Assembly (NCBI GenBank): GCA_025603075.1
Contig: MU626401.1
Coordinates: forward strand, 1-50,109
Reading direction: 5' to 3'
Origin: Neoconidiobolus thromboides FSU 785
Lineage: Eukaryota; Entomophthoromycota; Entomophthoromycetes; Entomophthorales; Neoconidiobolaceae
DNA: 50,109 bases
Positions 1 to 12,720 of the stretch are shown one piece after another. Positions within the stretch are counted from its first letter, which is position 1; every line of letters starts with the position of its first letter. The notes under the pieces were generated by a model. The model saw nothing but the letters and a program-made list of their open reading frames with translations, made no database searches and had not been told where the DNA came from. Position numbers and translations under genes: made by a program.

Positions 1-205
1 AACTAACTTACAGTATGAGCTATAATAGAATGATTTAGAACTGTGTTTGGGTGCTTTTGTTTTAATAAAAGATGTGATTTTATAGAATTTTAAGCGAAGT
101 TTTTAAAATACAAAATTTTTTAAAAATTGGATAAAATAATGAAACTAATTCAGACAACTTCATTTGTTTATCTAAGTCTAAAAAATGATCATTGATTCCA
201 ATTAA

Positions 206-287
206 CGACACCCACAGGATTCGAACCTGCGCTCCCAAAGGGAAAAGCCTTAGCAGGGCTCCGCGTTAACCACTCCGCCAAGGTGCC
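206..287 (-). tRNA. tRNA-Ser (anticodon GCU)
   Basis: On the minus strand the 7-bp acceptor stem (GGCACCT with GGGTGTC), discriminator G, anticodon stem GAGCC/GGCTT and loop CTGCTAA are all present, giving anticodon GCT. The long variable arm and GGTTCGAATCC T-loop are typical of serine tRNAs. It has no intron. A T-run on the minus strand (plus 180-185) can serve as the Pol III terminator. The 82-nt body is identical to the copy at 30273-30354; the flanks differ. Confidence 0.96.
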
Positions 288-787
288 TTGATTTTAGCGT
301 CTCAAAATATTATATATTTACCAACAAAACTTAAAATTTAGCAAATATGTTTAAAACTTAACACTATATTTACACTATTGTTTTATTCTATCTCTTGATA
401 TTTTAAAAGGCTAATTTTTTAACCATCTAAGTACTGTAGACACAATTCTTGCCAAATCTTTATGGATTAAATTACATAAGCACTGTTTCCATAGGCTTGC
501 AGAGTTTAAATAAATTAACCCTTTGATTATTATTCTAAAAAACTGGCCCGATTGCTATAAAAATTAAGTTCATTCATTTAATATAAAACTATATTGCATA
601 ATAAATATTTTTTAATGATAATAGAAATAAAATCCGATAGAAATGTTCAATTACAATCGTAACACTAGATTAAAATTATTGTAAAGGAATAGAGAAAGTT
701 TATTGGAATTAAATTTAAATAATTAGATGCCAATTGCTCAACCAAGTAAAATATATATATTTTTTATTATAACTTCAAGTATCATAA

Positions 788-869
788 GACAGTTTGTCCG
801 AGTGGTTAAGGAGTCAGACTTGAAATCTGATGGGGTTTCCCCGCACAGGTTCAAATCCTGTAGCTGTCG
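788..869 (+). tRNA. tRNA-Ser (anticodon UGA)
   Basis: Acceptor stem GACAGTT pairs with AGCTGTC and is followed by discriminator G. The anticodon stem TCAGA/TCTGA encloses loop CTTGAAA, giving anticodon TGA, which reads UCA and related codons. A long variable arm (GGGGTTTCCCC) and the T-loop GGTTCAAATCC confirm a class II serine tRNA. It has no intron. A T8-9 run about 15 bases downstream is the likely Pol III terminator. Confidence 0.96.
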
Positions 870-1049
870 TACTTAATTCAAGATTTTTTTTTATAAAAAT
901 AAGATTAAAGTACATACAAATATTTAAAATAGTCTTTAATTTTTAAGGTATATAGTTACTTAAAATTTAATTGTAGCTATAATGGAAATAGTTTAACACT
1001 TGTGTATTTTTTTAATTATTTTGTTATTAACATCAGTAACTATAATAAA

Positions 1050-1146
1050 TGGGGATGTATTTTTTTGTTTAAGAATTTTATTAACAATCTTTCTGTTCAA
1101 ATAGAGCTTAAAAAGTGGAAAAGTAATAAAACCAAAAACATCCCTA
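1050..1146 (-). mobile_element. MITE copy 1 (TGGGGATGT family)
   Basis: Terminal inverted repeats TGGGGATGT and ACATCCCTA flank the family core (AAGCGCT-like AGAGCTTAAAAA, TTTTACTAACAA-like motif) in reverse orientation. Flanking dinucleotides are AA on both sides. Confidence 0.8.
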
Positions 1147-4100
1147 AATGATAATGTATTACTAAGTTTACTGTTTTGACCCATAGCAATGGTTACATTT
1201 TTATAGTGATATTTAAACTAATGTCAAATGGAGCTTAAGCTATATAAGTATCCTTTTATAAAATGGTTTTTATTAACACCCTAAAGGTTAAACTTTTATG
1301 AAAATAATGACTTAAAACGTATTAAGAGCATCTATGATTTTAATAATAACTACACTTGCAAGGGGAGAAAGAAAACAATCAAACAAAACAAGTCAGGTTG
1401 TAAGATCAATTATTCGATTTAGTATTGTAAATATAAGTTTTGTAGATAAAACAACCAATCCTTAATTACCTATTTACCAAAAATGTTTGGATTAAAATAA
1501 AAGTAAAAAATTAATCTAAATGTAGAAAAAATCAAAAGATTATTTAAACTTAAACAATATGATACATCGTTGATAGAAATAAGGGGAGTCTAGCTTTTAA
1601 TAAGTACTTTGTGGAAGTTTCTATCAAATATGGAAAAAACTTCAATAGTATTTTTTTATGCTAACATTAATATATAGAAATATTCTCCAATATTAATTTA
1701 AGTGACTGCTTATAAAACTTTAAACTTGATATGAATTTAGATAATAGTATTAAAGTAATGACAAAATATGGGCTAAGCGATATTATAAAACCTTCTTTTT
1801 CACATAAATATCATAAGCCATGGAAGAGGCTTTCACTTAGGAAATTTTAGAATGATATAGGTTTTCCGCTCTGAGATAAGGATAGACTCACAGTTTTGGC
1901 AAAAAGGAATAGTAGTTAAAGGTTTCAATTTCTAGGGGATCCTTATTTTTAGTTTGTTTTAATAATATTTTTTTATGGTCAAAATAGTTTTGATTCAAAT
2001 AAATAGCTTATACATTAACTCCTTAATATCTAGTAATAGCGAGTTAACCAAATAAGTATCTATCATTGTACTTATTAATAAAATCTTATATTTAACTATT
2101 TATTATACCTTAATGCAGCTCGTACAGTACTACTAATTTGTACTATTATGATACTTGTTCCTTATTTGTCAAGCTATAAATAACTTATATACACTTAAAG
2201 TAACTGTTAGGCAAGCTATTAGGTTTATGCTATACCCCTCTTAATATTTATTAAATATATATATAGTAATTATAAGGTTCATTACAAAACAACAAATACT
2301 TATTCTATAATCTGTTTTAGATTTGTGGTAAAGGCGTCTCTGTTTATTATGAGCTTATTATAATATAGGCTTAAGAAATGAAAATATACTAAACGAAATA
2401 TTACATTTTGAATCCAGGTAGTCAATAAACTAAATAATAAGTAGCAAATAATATTTAATCTTATTATAAATCAATACAAAGCATAGGAGTGGTTTACAAA
2501 TGGGCATATACTATAATACTCAAATTAAATAAGGATAGAACGTTAAAAATAGTACATTTATAGCTTAAGTTAGCACATATCTGGTTGATAAAAATTATGA
2601 TGTGGATGGTTCTAAAACTTTAGTAATGCTACATGGTTCTTTGAATACTATTTTGAAACTATTAATCTCTTATAAAGGATCTTTCCTTTTATAATATTAA
2701 AAATTTATTAATAGTTAATGTTTTAATTTTAATAAGACCTTAGTTTTATATGAAATAGTTTATTGTACTAAATTTAGGAGTTTCTTCTTGAATGTAGGTT
2801 TTTGCATCTTATTTACATTGTAAAATACTAATTTACAAATATCACAATAAACTAAATATATGGTTTATTGTAGCAAAATATTTGAATTTTGTATTTCCAA
2901 GGATTTTGGTAAATTGATATTATAATGTCTTTGTCCCCTTAAGTAGCTTAAAGGTTAAAGTGTTATTTTTCAAATCTCCGAACAAAGACATACCTATCTA
3001 ACTATTTGAGTGACAAGCGTTCAGCTCAATACTCATTTTAAAAACCTGATTACAAACTCACAAAATACCTCATTTAGTAATAAAATTAAATTGGTAATAA
3101 TTAAAAAACATATATAAAATGAAGTGTATTTTAATTTGACATGACTTAATTTAACTTTTCTAAAATTTTAAATACACTTAAAACGATAAAAGAACCATAA
3201 AATTTGATGAATTCTTGTAAAAGTTCGTATTTAATTACATATTGTTTATGTTCATAATTATACATAATTATAGTTTGAAACAATTTAAACATAGAAAAAA
3301 GGATCTCGGGATCTAAACATAAAAAGTAATTCCCTCGCTATGATAGTTTCATTTATAACTTATAAGCTATTAACATACGTAGTTTAAGGTTAAACAAGTT
3401 TAAACTTTAAATTCTAGATATTATAAAGTAAAACTAATAAAACTAATTAAAACTACATGATGTATAATAGGGGTGGCGGAACTAATATGTACTTTATTAA
3501 AATTCTTACTCTAAATATGACTAGAAGCTTGTTGATAAAGTGCAAAATAATAAAAATAAAATAAACTTCAATAAATTAAGCAAAATTAACCCCTTAAAAT
3601 TTAACTTTTTATGCTAATTCAAAGAGTTAAACAAAAAAGCCACCCTAGATTTCGATCAGCAAAGTTAAAAAGCATATAAAAAATAAATAGTAACAATTAA
3701 ATATTTATAGTAATAAAAACCATTTTTAGTATATCAACTAAATTACGTTTTTATTTCATAATTTTTTATAAACATATCAAAGTTCCAATTTAAAAGTCGA
3801 TCTTTTATAGCTATTAGAGCTTAATTATATAATAATTATTTATTTTAACTTAAATTCAACGTTGATATCTAAAATTTCCACATTAATGTTTGAGCCTTAA
3901 AGCTAGTGTTTAATCTAGCTTCTTTTATTATAATTCTATTTACTTTATAAGCCATTAATACTTAAGTTAGTTGAAAAAGCGAATAAAGTGAAATATCAAT
4001 GAAATAGTTCATATTTAACTGTTTTGATTTATATTTCTTAAAATAAAGTCATCTTCATAATTTTCACTCAATCTTAATTTTATCAAAGGAAATTTAACTT

Positions 4101-5196
4101 AAATTGGCAATATCCTTCTTTTTATAGTAAGCCTTTACTTTTGTTAAACACTTTAATAGCTATTATGTCTTATTATTAAAACTTGTGATCGGGTAATCCA
4201 ATGCTGGGTGTACTAAACTATAATACTAATTGAACAATAATAGAATGTGAAGTATTATAAACGGCTTTAAAATCATAAAAATGTTTAAGAGTTTATTTAA
4301 TAAAGAAATGTCTATCAAAAAAATAGCTGTCTATACCTCTAAGCTTCTAAAAGTTATAATTATATTAAAAGCTACCAAAACTATCATTAGAGTGACCAAA
4401 GGGTTATCCAGTGTTTCTAATAAGGATTTTTACTTAAAGCTTTTATAGTGATCAGAATAGATAATTATATTAAATGACTTACAAATCACTCAAAAAGTTT
4501 CTTAATAAAGTAAATATTAAATTATAAAGTTTTTGTTTTTTTAGATTGTTTGGAATTAATTTACCTTTTATAGCAAACTAACTTAATTTTGCTAGTTTAT
4601 ACTTCGATAGTTAATTTATTTTACACATAAAGTATGCAATATTTTAGACTTAAAAAGTCTTTATTTCTTCTTTCATACAAGAAAAAATCAATTCCACCTT
4701 TCTTTCTATAAAATATTTTTGACTAAATAAATGTAAGCTCTTCCAATTTTAATTTTTTAAAAATACATACATCTCTTCTACACAAAAGCAATGTAATTTT
4801 TGATCCATAAACTTCACCACAGATCTTACAATTTTTAAAAATAACTGCTATTTCGTTTTGTTTTTATGCTGATAAACACTACAAATTTTGTGATTTAGGC
4901 CATATTTTAAAAAAAATTGGGTTTTTTTGAATACAGGCGAAAGACAGGATTTTTATAATGGTTTTGAAAAATAGAAATAATCCACTTAAAGGACTTTTTA
5001 ATTAATTTATAAATTTTAATAGTTTAAATTATTAAATGATAACAAAAATATACTTTTTTAATATTTTTAATATTTTGTTTTATAAATCTATTATATAATC
5101 CAGATAAGTTATTTGAATAGTTTTCAGTCTTTTAGGTTTTTAATTTTGGAATTATAGTTGTTTGTAAAGCTTTATAAAAAGCCCATTTTATTTATA

Positions 5197-5294
5197 TGGG
5201 GGTGTTTTTTTGATTTCATCGCTTTTTCCATTTTTTAAGCGCTATTGAGTAGAATAGCTGTTAGTAAAATTTCTAAACAAAAAACACATCCTTA
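5197..5294 (+). mobile_element. MITE copy 2
   Basis: Starts TGGGGGTGTTTTTTT and ends CACATCCTTA, with internal TTTTTTAAGCGCTATTGAG and GTTAGTAAAAT. The right TIR is partly eroded. Confidence 0.8.
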
Positions 5295-5453
5295 CATCTA
5301 GTTTGATAAATGTATTCTAGTAGTTGAATGAAAAATAGTTTATTTTAGCATTCAATCAGCACTTTTAGATTTCTTGTTGCATAAAAAATTGATAACATTA
5401 TTAAATGATTATGTAATTTTTGTTTTAAAATAAAAACATTTATTTATAGCATA

Positions 5454-5550
5454 TGGGGCTGTTTTTTTAGTTTCATTATTTTTCCATTTTTTAAGCGCTA
5501 TTTGAGTGAAAAGATTGTAGTAAAATTCTTAAACAAAAAACACATCACCG
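5454..5550 (+). mobile_element. MITE copy 3
   Basis: Starts TGGGGCTGTTTTTTT and ends ACATCACCG, with the intact core TTTTTTAAGCGCTATTTGAG. It is flanked by TA on both sides. It lies 160 bp from copy 2 in the same orientation. Confidence 0.8.
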
Positions 5551-6097
5551 TATTTAGTTATTTATGAATAAAAGCCTGTCCTATACTATCATAATATAAG
5601 TAAAATAATAATCAGGTAACTATAAGACTATCTAGTTTTAGAATATCAGCTCCGAAATTTAATGTTATTAATGAAATTAAATTATAGAAATATTATATAA
5701 TTATGCCAAGATTATTGATATTGGTTTTTTAACTTTAAAGTAGAGCCACATGTCGTTTATTTTACTTCCCTGATTATCGCTTTACTATAACTGTAATATC
5801 AATAGTGCTGTAAAAATTAGGATTGTTGTGTACCATTTTAAAAAGTACTAAATTAATAAAAAGAGGATAAAAATATTGACACACTTTGATACCAAATGTG
5901 CTAAGTTAAATACTAGCTTAAAATAAAGAGAAATTCACAATTTTATGAAAGTAGGAGTAAACAATAAACTATACTAGGGTAATAGTGGCTTTCAAGCTTC
6001 TTGTATAATCTTATTTGAAGTTGGCTACATGGAGCAAGTTAGAAGTTTTAGTGCTTAAATTTACATATTTAGCATCATCCTTAATGAGACTTAGAAA

Positions 6098-6121
6098 ACA
6101 AAATAAAATAAAATAAAATAT
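6098..6121. repeat. (AAAAT)n microsatellite
   Basis: About four tandem AAAAT units in noncoding DNA. Confidence 0.8.
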
Positions 6122-9100
6122 CAGTACCATCTAACTGAAAATGGTGTATTATAAAGACAGGAAATACACAAAATACCAGTTTAAATTTGTCAATAAACTA
6201 AGCTGTAGGGTAATAAAAAACGTTTCAGCTTAATGACTTTATTTTTACTACTATTTAATTAGCGAACCTTATTAAGCACCCAAAGAAAATTATAAAATGA
6301 AGCGGATCTTTGATTGATTGAGCGAAAAAAACCGATTTATAGTAAAAGTGACGATTGATATAGCTATTAGGCCGAGGACAGACCATGCAAACCAAAAAGG
6401 CTGTTATTTAAATTAAGCTAGAATTTGGGCTTAAATTTACTCTAGCCAATTATTGTTGAGTATTGTGTAATTTTGTGTTATTAAAATATAAATACCCAGC
6501 AATTATAATTTATAAAGATAAGAAGCGGATTTCTTAAAGCACCCAAACAGAAGTTTGAAAAAAATTTAAAGTGGATTGCGTTATTAACCAAATAAAGCAA
6601 ATAACTTAAACTTAATTTAAAAATAATTAAAATAATTGTTTAAGGTACAGATATATAGGTTTGCTATTATTATTTTTTATTAGATCAAAATGAGCTTTAA
6701 ATAGTATTTATAAGCATTAAGACAGTGATTTTATAGCGAATATATATTAAGTATAAACCTTGTTTTAATTATACAGATCACTAGGTTTGATAATTCATTT
6801 AAAAATTTAATGGTTGTCATTATTTTAAGGTTCATTTATTTGGCTGTTAGTATATTTACGAATTTTGGGTATGCTACTATACTTTGTTATTTTTTATATT
6901 ATTGTAAAATACATATTTAGCGATAGTAAAACTCAATAGCTATAATATATGAAGTTTTGGACTTGAATACTTTTGGTAACTAAAAATAAAAAATAAAATA
7001 TAAACAAGATAGTATAAAAACCTAAAGGTAAAAGTCATATAAAAAGAACAAGGCGTGTAATGTCTAAAACAATAGGGTATAAAGGAATAGTGAACGGTGA
7101 CCTAAGGGACCTGTAAAACTAAGGGGAGAAAATGAATCAGAACCCAATTGTTTCAATCTACAGATCAAAGGAGGTATAGGGAAGCAATGTTTGATCCTTT
7201 AAGACGTTTTTTTGGGGAAAATAAAGCAAAGGGATATTCTTTATTAATTAAGACACATTATTTTTTAAGAAAAAATTGTTTGGGCTATTGTTTGAATTTG
7301 AACAGATAAGCCAAGATTCAAAATAGAAAACTATAAAAATGATCAATCACCTTACTTTTAGACTATTTTTAAAACCTATACAAAGCTTATTAAATTTTTG
7401 AAATTAATGTAGCTAATTCTGTGAGGTTTACACTTTAAAAAGTCAGCTAAACAATTCCGATTTAGACTTATGTTTATTTATAAAGTACTACATGATGGCA
7501 ATAAATAAACCAAAATCTGTATCAGAATAAAAAACATTGTGTCTATTATTTCTTTATATAAACCATTATCCGACTTTACTTCAAAAACCAATCTAAACTT
7601 AGTTTTTATTCTCTTCGCAAAATTAGGAGTGTTTTTTTGCCTTTTTTTAAGATAGAATCAACAACCCTCTTTTTTTTAAAACTATAGATAGATACTTAGA
7701 TTATATAAATACCGTTTTGAAAAATACATATGATGCTATTCTATTCCATGTATTTATATATTATAGTAAGTTAAACTATCTAACATTCTTTTTTTAATCA
7801 TTATATAATAACCTTTAAACTTATTAAAGAATAAAGAACAAAAAATAGTCCCCAATGACTGTTAAAACAAATAGGAAATAAAAAAGTTGAACAATGTTTA
7901 TAACAGTAATAATAAATAATAATGCTAAAACAATACAACGAAATCAAGCTACAAAAATCAAAGGGAATAACTATATATTAAAAATCAAGTTAGAGAATAT
8001 ATTAAATAATCATTTTCTAAAAATAAAGTTATACTTTGGTAATCAGTCTTACGTATCCTAAAGGAAAGCTTATAATCATAAATAAATTATTTTAATATAA
8101 CTTTTGAGCTACCTTATCTTGTAGGCATCAGATGACTTACCTGGTTCATTCAATAAAAACAAAAACATTATTTTAAATACTAAAACAATTCTCGAAAGTT
8201 ACCATGGTTTAGGGTCACTAAAGAATATTATTAAAAAAGTGCCATCTTTTTTATCCAAAGGGTCGATATTGTAGTATAGTAGATAGTATTTATGTTTAGT
8301 AAACATAGTGTTTTTATTTTAAAATAAAAAGGATGATTTAATATTTTAAGAATATACAAAAACAGTTTTTAATCAAATCGTGGTAAAAAAAAGTATTTGC
8401 TAAATATAGTTACAAACATTAAGTGTCAAGTTAGGGTACAAGAAATTGAGCTTTAATAGCAAGACTTAAAATAAGAAATGTATTTTAAAAATAACTTTAC
8501 AGTTTTTTACAAAAGCACCTCCTTTTTTTTATCTATTGGGAATGACTATAATTTATTTGAAAAAAAAACTGGTCGATTTGATGAATAGAATATTTTATTA
8601 TTAAACTATAAAATTAATACTTTATGGCCTAGAGTCAAGCATGATGAGATATTAAATAACTTTTATTAAGCTACAATTCCTCCTTGTCATTACGTTACCT
8701 GAATCATAACATATAACTAATAATCAATGTGTAGCAATGAGTAGACTCAACTATATTATTCTCCAAATAACTTTGACTGTTTAAATTAGTTAATTTAAAA
8801 AACTCTCCTAAGTATCCGGGATCATTAATGAAAATTCTGAGTTTCTTTTTATTTATTTTTAACTTTTATATATTAAATGTTTGAAAAAGATTTTAAATTT
8901 ATTATTAAATCTGTTAAAGTATCCGAGTATTTTAATTTTAATATTCGAAATTTCTATGGGGTAATTAAATAAATTGCGTATATTATTTCCAAATTAAACT
9001 TTATTGAAATGATCATATTTATTAGATTAAAGCATATAAATTCCCTTAAACAAGCTACAATTGTAATATATTAATGTTATGTAATTGAGTTACTTGACAA

Positions 9101-11668
9101 AATTTTAAATACAAAATTGTATAGTTCGATTTAATAAAAATAAATTTAAAAAGCAAATAGCCAAAAAGAGATGGGAGAAATAAATTTCTTTCAAAGTAAT
9201 TCATTTATTTTTAAGTGGTAGCATTTTAATTAAAATTTATTTCAACTATCAAGTGAATTTTTGATTTTGATTTTTAAAAAGAATCGATAGTTAAAATAAA
9301 GTATAAAGTGTTATAAATAAACTTTATTTTATAAAGCAAAAAAAGCTATTTTTGTTAACCCAATTACTACTTTCACTCATTTTTTTACATAAGAATAATT
9401 TGATAGTTAACTGTAAATGATTTAATCTTTTATCAAATATTTTAATTTTATGCGAGTGATTAACCTTACTAATTATTTTTTATTTATATTTTAAGGAAAA
9501 ATAATAAATCTACTAAATAAATTTATTTCTTAAACTACTTGAAGGTAAAAATGAAGTATTGTTTCTAAGTCGAAATTTTAAACTAAGAGGAACTGGGTTA
9601 AAATCAAGTTAAAACTCAATTAATTTTAAAATTTCCCTGATAACAATGTTTTTAATAAGCCCTTTCTAAAATTTTCATTAGGGGTCTAAGGGAAAAAATT
9701 TCCGCTCTATAAAACGAGCTTGCTCGATTTTTTAATTCCGGCTTTTAACTTAATTCGAAGACAAATTTGAAGCTAAATTAGAATTAAAATTAAGTTAAAT
9801 TTGTAGCAAATAACTTCACCGAATTTAAAGCTAGAAAATCAGAAAACCTAAATATCCTCAAACAATGAATAGATGTTAGATAAAAAGGTTAACTATAAGG
9901 ATGGTTAAATTCTTAAAGCATTAAATTAAAACAAAAATGATAAAGTTTTCAAAACTGTAAAATTAGCTACTAAAACATTAACACATGAGAGCAAACTAAT
10001 TTGAGTAATTACCCCTATATTACAGATTGGATTATGCCCATGAAGCTCAATCTTAAAGTTGTAAACTAAATTTTGGATTCCATTAAACTAATATATCCGG
10101 TGTAAATTACTATAATTATTAATTTCATTTCATGTATTTGAATATTTTTAATATTCCACAAGTAAAGAATAAGAAAAAAAAAGAAACAAAGCAAGCTAGC
10201 ATTATTATTTTAGTACAATACAAAAAACAATTTCAATTTAATGTTATTATCTTATATCCCTTATACTAAACATAATCTAAACTGCCGGCTAATACTTAAA
10301 ATTATAGCTTTAAAAAAGCACCCAACAAAACCTATTAGAGATGATAATAGGAATTTTACTATATAAAGAAATAGGACCAAAAATAGTCATCTTAGGCTTT
10401 GTAACAATTTTACACTTTTTTCATTTTCTAATTTTACCTTAATGCCATCATCCCTTTATTGTAATGATTGCATTAATTATTTTAAAGTAAGATAACATCC
10501 GTGTTGTTTTGCCCTAGTCAAACTGAAACCTTCTTATGAATCTCTCGTTTAACCCTTGGCCAAGTCGTTTAACATCTTAACTGTTTATTATTGAGTTTAT
10601 AGTAACTAGAAAAATAAGCTACTAATTTGATAATAATATAATAATTTGATGTGAAATTATTTAAAATACAAAACTCCTTAAAATGAATTTTATTTCCTTG
10701 TTTTATTAATTCGATTATAATATTTTGAGCCTTTCATTTTAGTTCGTCTATCGACTTTTTTACTTTTGAGATTAAACTTAAGTTTTTATGGTGACATTGG
10801 TACGATTTTTAAAATACTTTAAATTGATTAGCTCTTTTTTAAATTTTGGGCTAATCTATTAAATTTTTAATTTTATTATAAATTTTAATAAGAATTTGAA
10901 TTAAAATAAACTTAAAATCGAATAGTTATTTAAAACAAAAGATAATAATTATAATTATTAATTACGCTTCAATTAAATTAATAATACATTATACCAATTA
11001 GAAGCTGCTTGAAATTTTAATTACTGTTAACTTTTGTCACCTATTCGATATCATACTTTAAAATAAATGAGATGTAGGCTAAATTAAGAAGATTTAATTT
11101 TATTATAAAATTACATATTCCAAAGAGATAGCAGTCTAAAGTTGAAGAAGTAGTTGATATAAATAATACAATAAAAGCACCCAACAAAGAAAGTAAAATA
11201 TTATAAATCTTCTTAAAATAAAATATAAACTATCAAATAATTTAGATATAATAAAAGACATAGTCCAGATTTTGACTTATTTTTAAGCATATTATCATAA
11301 ATCAAATTGTTAAAGTTAATCAAAAAGTATTAAAAAAGCGCTTAAATTTACCATTATTGGTCTCGCTAAATAAATTGTTAAACTGAATCGAGCTGTCTGC
11401 TTTTTTTAGCAATTTTGCCTACACCCTTAGTGAGTGACCTATTATTGACTTTTTTATCAAGAGATTTAATATTGAGGGTGGTTTATAAAATTCAAAAACA
11501 TTGAGCTTAAATTTTTCTTTGGATTGAAATGAGGTAATGAGTTATGCCAAACGGTCTGAGAACTAATTTCTATATTTAAACAGCATCCATAAGTAGTAAT
11601 CACTATTCATTCTAGCTTAATATTACTGGTATCCGAAAATAATCCAAAATCAAAGTGAATTTAAAAAG

Positions 11669-11676
11669 TATAAATA
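11669..11676 (+). promoter_or_regulatory. TATA box for the trihelix gene
   Basis: TATAAATA lies 109 bp upstream of the ATG at 11785. The same octamer precedes other genes in this window. Confidence 0.5.
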
Positions 11677-11784
11677 GTCTATTATTTCTTTCATTTATTT
11701 TAAAAAATTATAAATTCTATCTTCTTTTATAATTTATTTAGTATATATCCTCCGTTTCACTTTATTCTTATAAATTTATAAAAT

Positions 11785-12720
11785 ATGGATTATAATACCT
11801 ACATCCCCAATACTACTATGGATAGCTATCATGCTCCACAACGTAGTACAATAAACTCTTACGAAACTATAACAATCAGTAACTCCCCATCTTCTTGGGT
11901 AGAAGATGGTTTCATAGAATCATCCACCACTTTAAATCATAACATTGCTCCTGTACAAGATGACTTCAATCATTATTATGAGATGGACGCATATCATAAT
12001 CATCCAGCAACAAGCTCGTTTGAAATGAATAGCTATCAAGCTTACGATAATACCAACAATAATTTATACTATAATAGTCATCCTGCTAGTATGGTACCCA
12101 TGTATTATAATAATAACGCTCAAGTATCTTATCCTTTGGAGATGTCTTATGTACCTGTAATGACTAGTACAAGTACAAGTAATAACGAAAATATAATGAG
12201 TTCAACAATGACTAGTTATCCTATGAATAGTACTATATCGAGCGAAAATAATACGTATTATAATAATAACATGCCATTAATCTTTAATCATGACTTAAGA
12301 GGAAGAGCCGAAAATTGGAATCACGAAGAAACAAATACGTTTATACAAATTTTATTACAAAATAGCCATCAATTTCAAAACATTAGAAGGTATCCAGGTT
12401 TATGGACAGTCATTAAACAGAGCATGGAGAGTAAAGGATACAAGCGAAGCATAGAAAAATGTAAAAATAGATGGAAGGTATTAGTAGCCAAATATAAAAA
12501 ATGTCATTTAGAAATGGTAAAATCAACTCATCGTAAAAATTCAACACCTAGCTTTGAGTTCTTTTATCCTATCCAACAGTTACTATATCCTAACTATTCT
12601 TTCTCTCAAGAAGGTATTCAAAGAAAATTTAAAACAACCCCAAAACCAAAAATTCAATCTCAAAGAGAAAACAAAAGCATGGCCACTTATCTCTTCCCTT
12701 ACGCTACTTCAAAACCTTAA
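11785..12720 (+). CDS. trihelix/Myb-SANT-like DNA-binding protein
   Basis: A single-exon gene of 311 residues. Residues 1 to about 170 are low-complexity and rich in Asn, Tyr, Ser, His and Met with no recognisable fold. Residues about 176-255 resemble the Myb_DNA-bind_4 (trihelix) fold: three spaced tryptophans (W178, W207, W230), an acidic HEE after the first, LWTVIKQ at the second helix and EKCKNRWKVLVAKYKK at the third. The C-terminal tail is basic. It is probably a nuclear sequence-specific DNA-binding protein, but the target is unknown. It is the only protein gene in the first 19.8 kb, has its own TATAAATA box, and starts at the first in-frame ATG after that box. A role as a transcription factor is inferred from the domain only. 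Confidence 0.75.
   Translation: MDYNTYIPNTTMDSYHAPQRSTINSYETITISNSPSSWVEDGFIESSTTLNHNIAPVQDDFNHYYEMDAYHNHPATSSFEMNSYQAYDNTNNNLYYNSHPASMVPMYYNNNAQVSYPLEMSYVPVMTSTSTSNNENIMSSTMTSYPMNSTISSENNTYYNNNMPLIFNHDLRGRAENWNHEETNTFIQILLQNSHQFQNIRRYPGLWTVIKQSMESKGYKRSIEKCKNRWKVLVAKYKKCHLEMVKSTHRKNSTPSFEFFYPIQQLLYPNYSFSQEGIQRKFKTTPKPKIQSQRENKSMATYLFPYATSKP

Larger units (their letters stand above)
870..11784. other. gene-poor AT-rich tract
   Basis: No convincing coding region on either strand: stops are dense in all frames and I could not chain exons. The stretch holds three MITE copies (1050-1146, 5197-5294, 5454-5550), short AAAAT and similar homopolymer-rich runs, and four of the five copies of a GCACCCAA-type motif (6275, 6538, 10319, 11178; the fifth, inverted, is near 50). 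It may be decayed transposon DNA or a subtelomere-like or heterochromatic tract, but the sequence alone does not decide this. Confidence 0.6.

Noticed and set aside
993..1184. Open frame of 63 codons on the minus strand
   Set aside because: It spans MITE copy 1 (the NRKIVNKILKQKN reading is the repeat core).
7625..7660. GGAGTGTTTTTTTGCC followed by a T-run and AAGATAG, resembling a MITE end
   Set aside because: Only a short left-end-like match; no core or right TIR.
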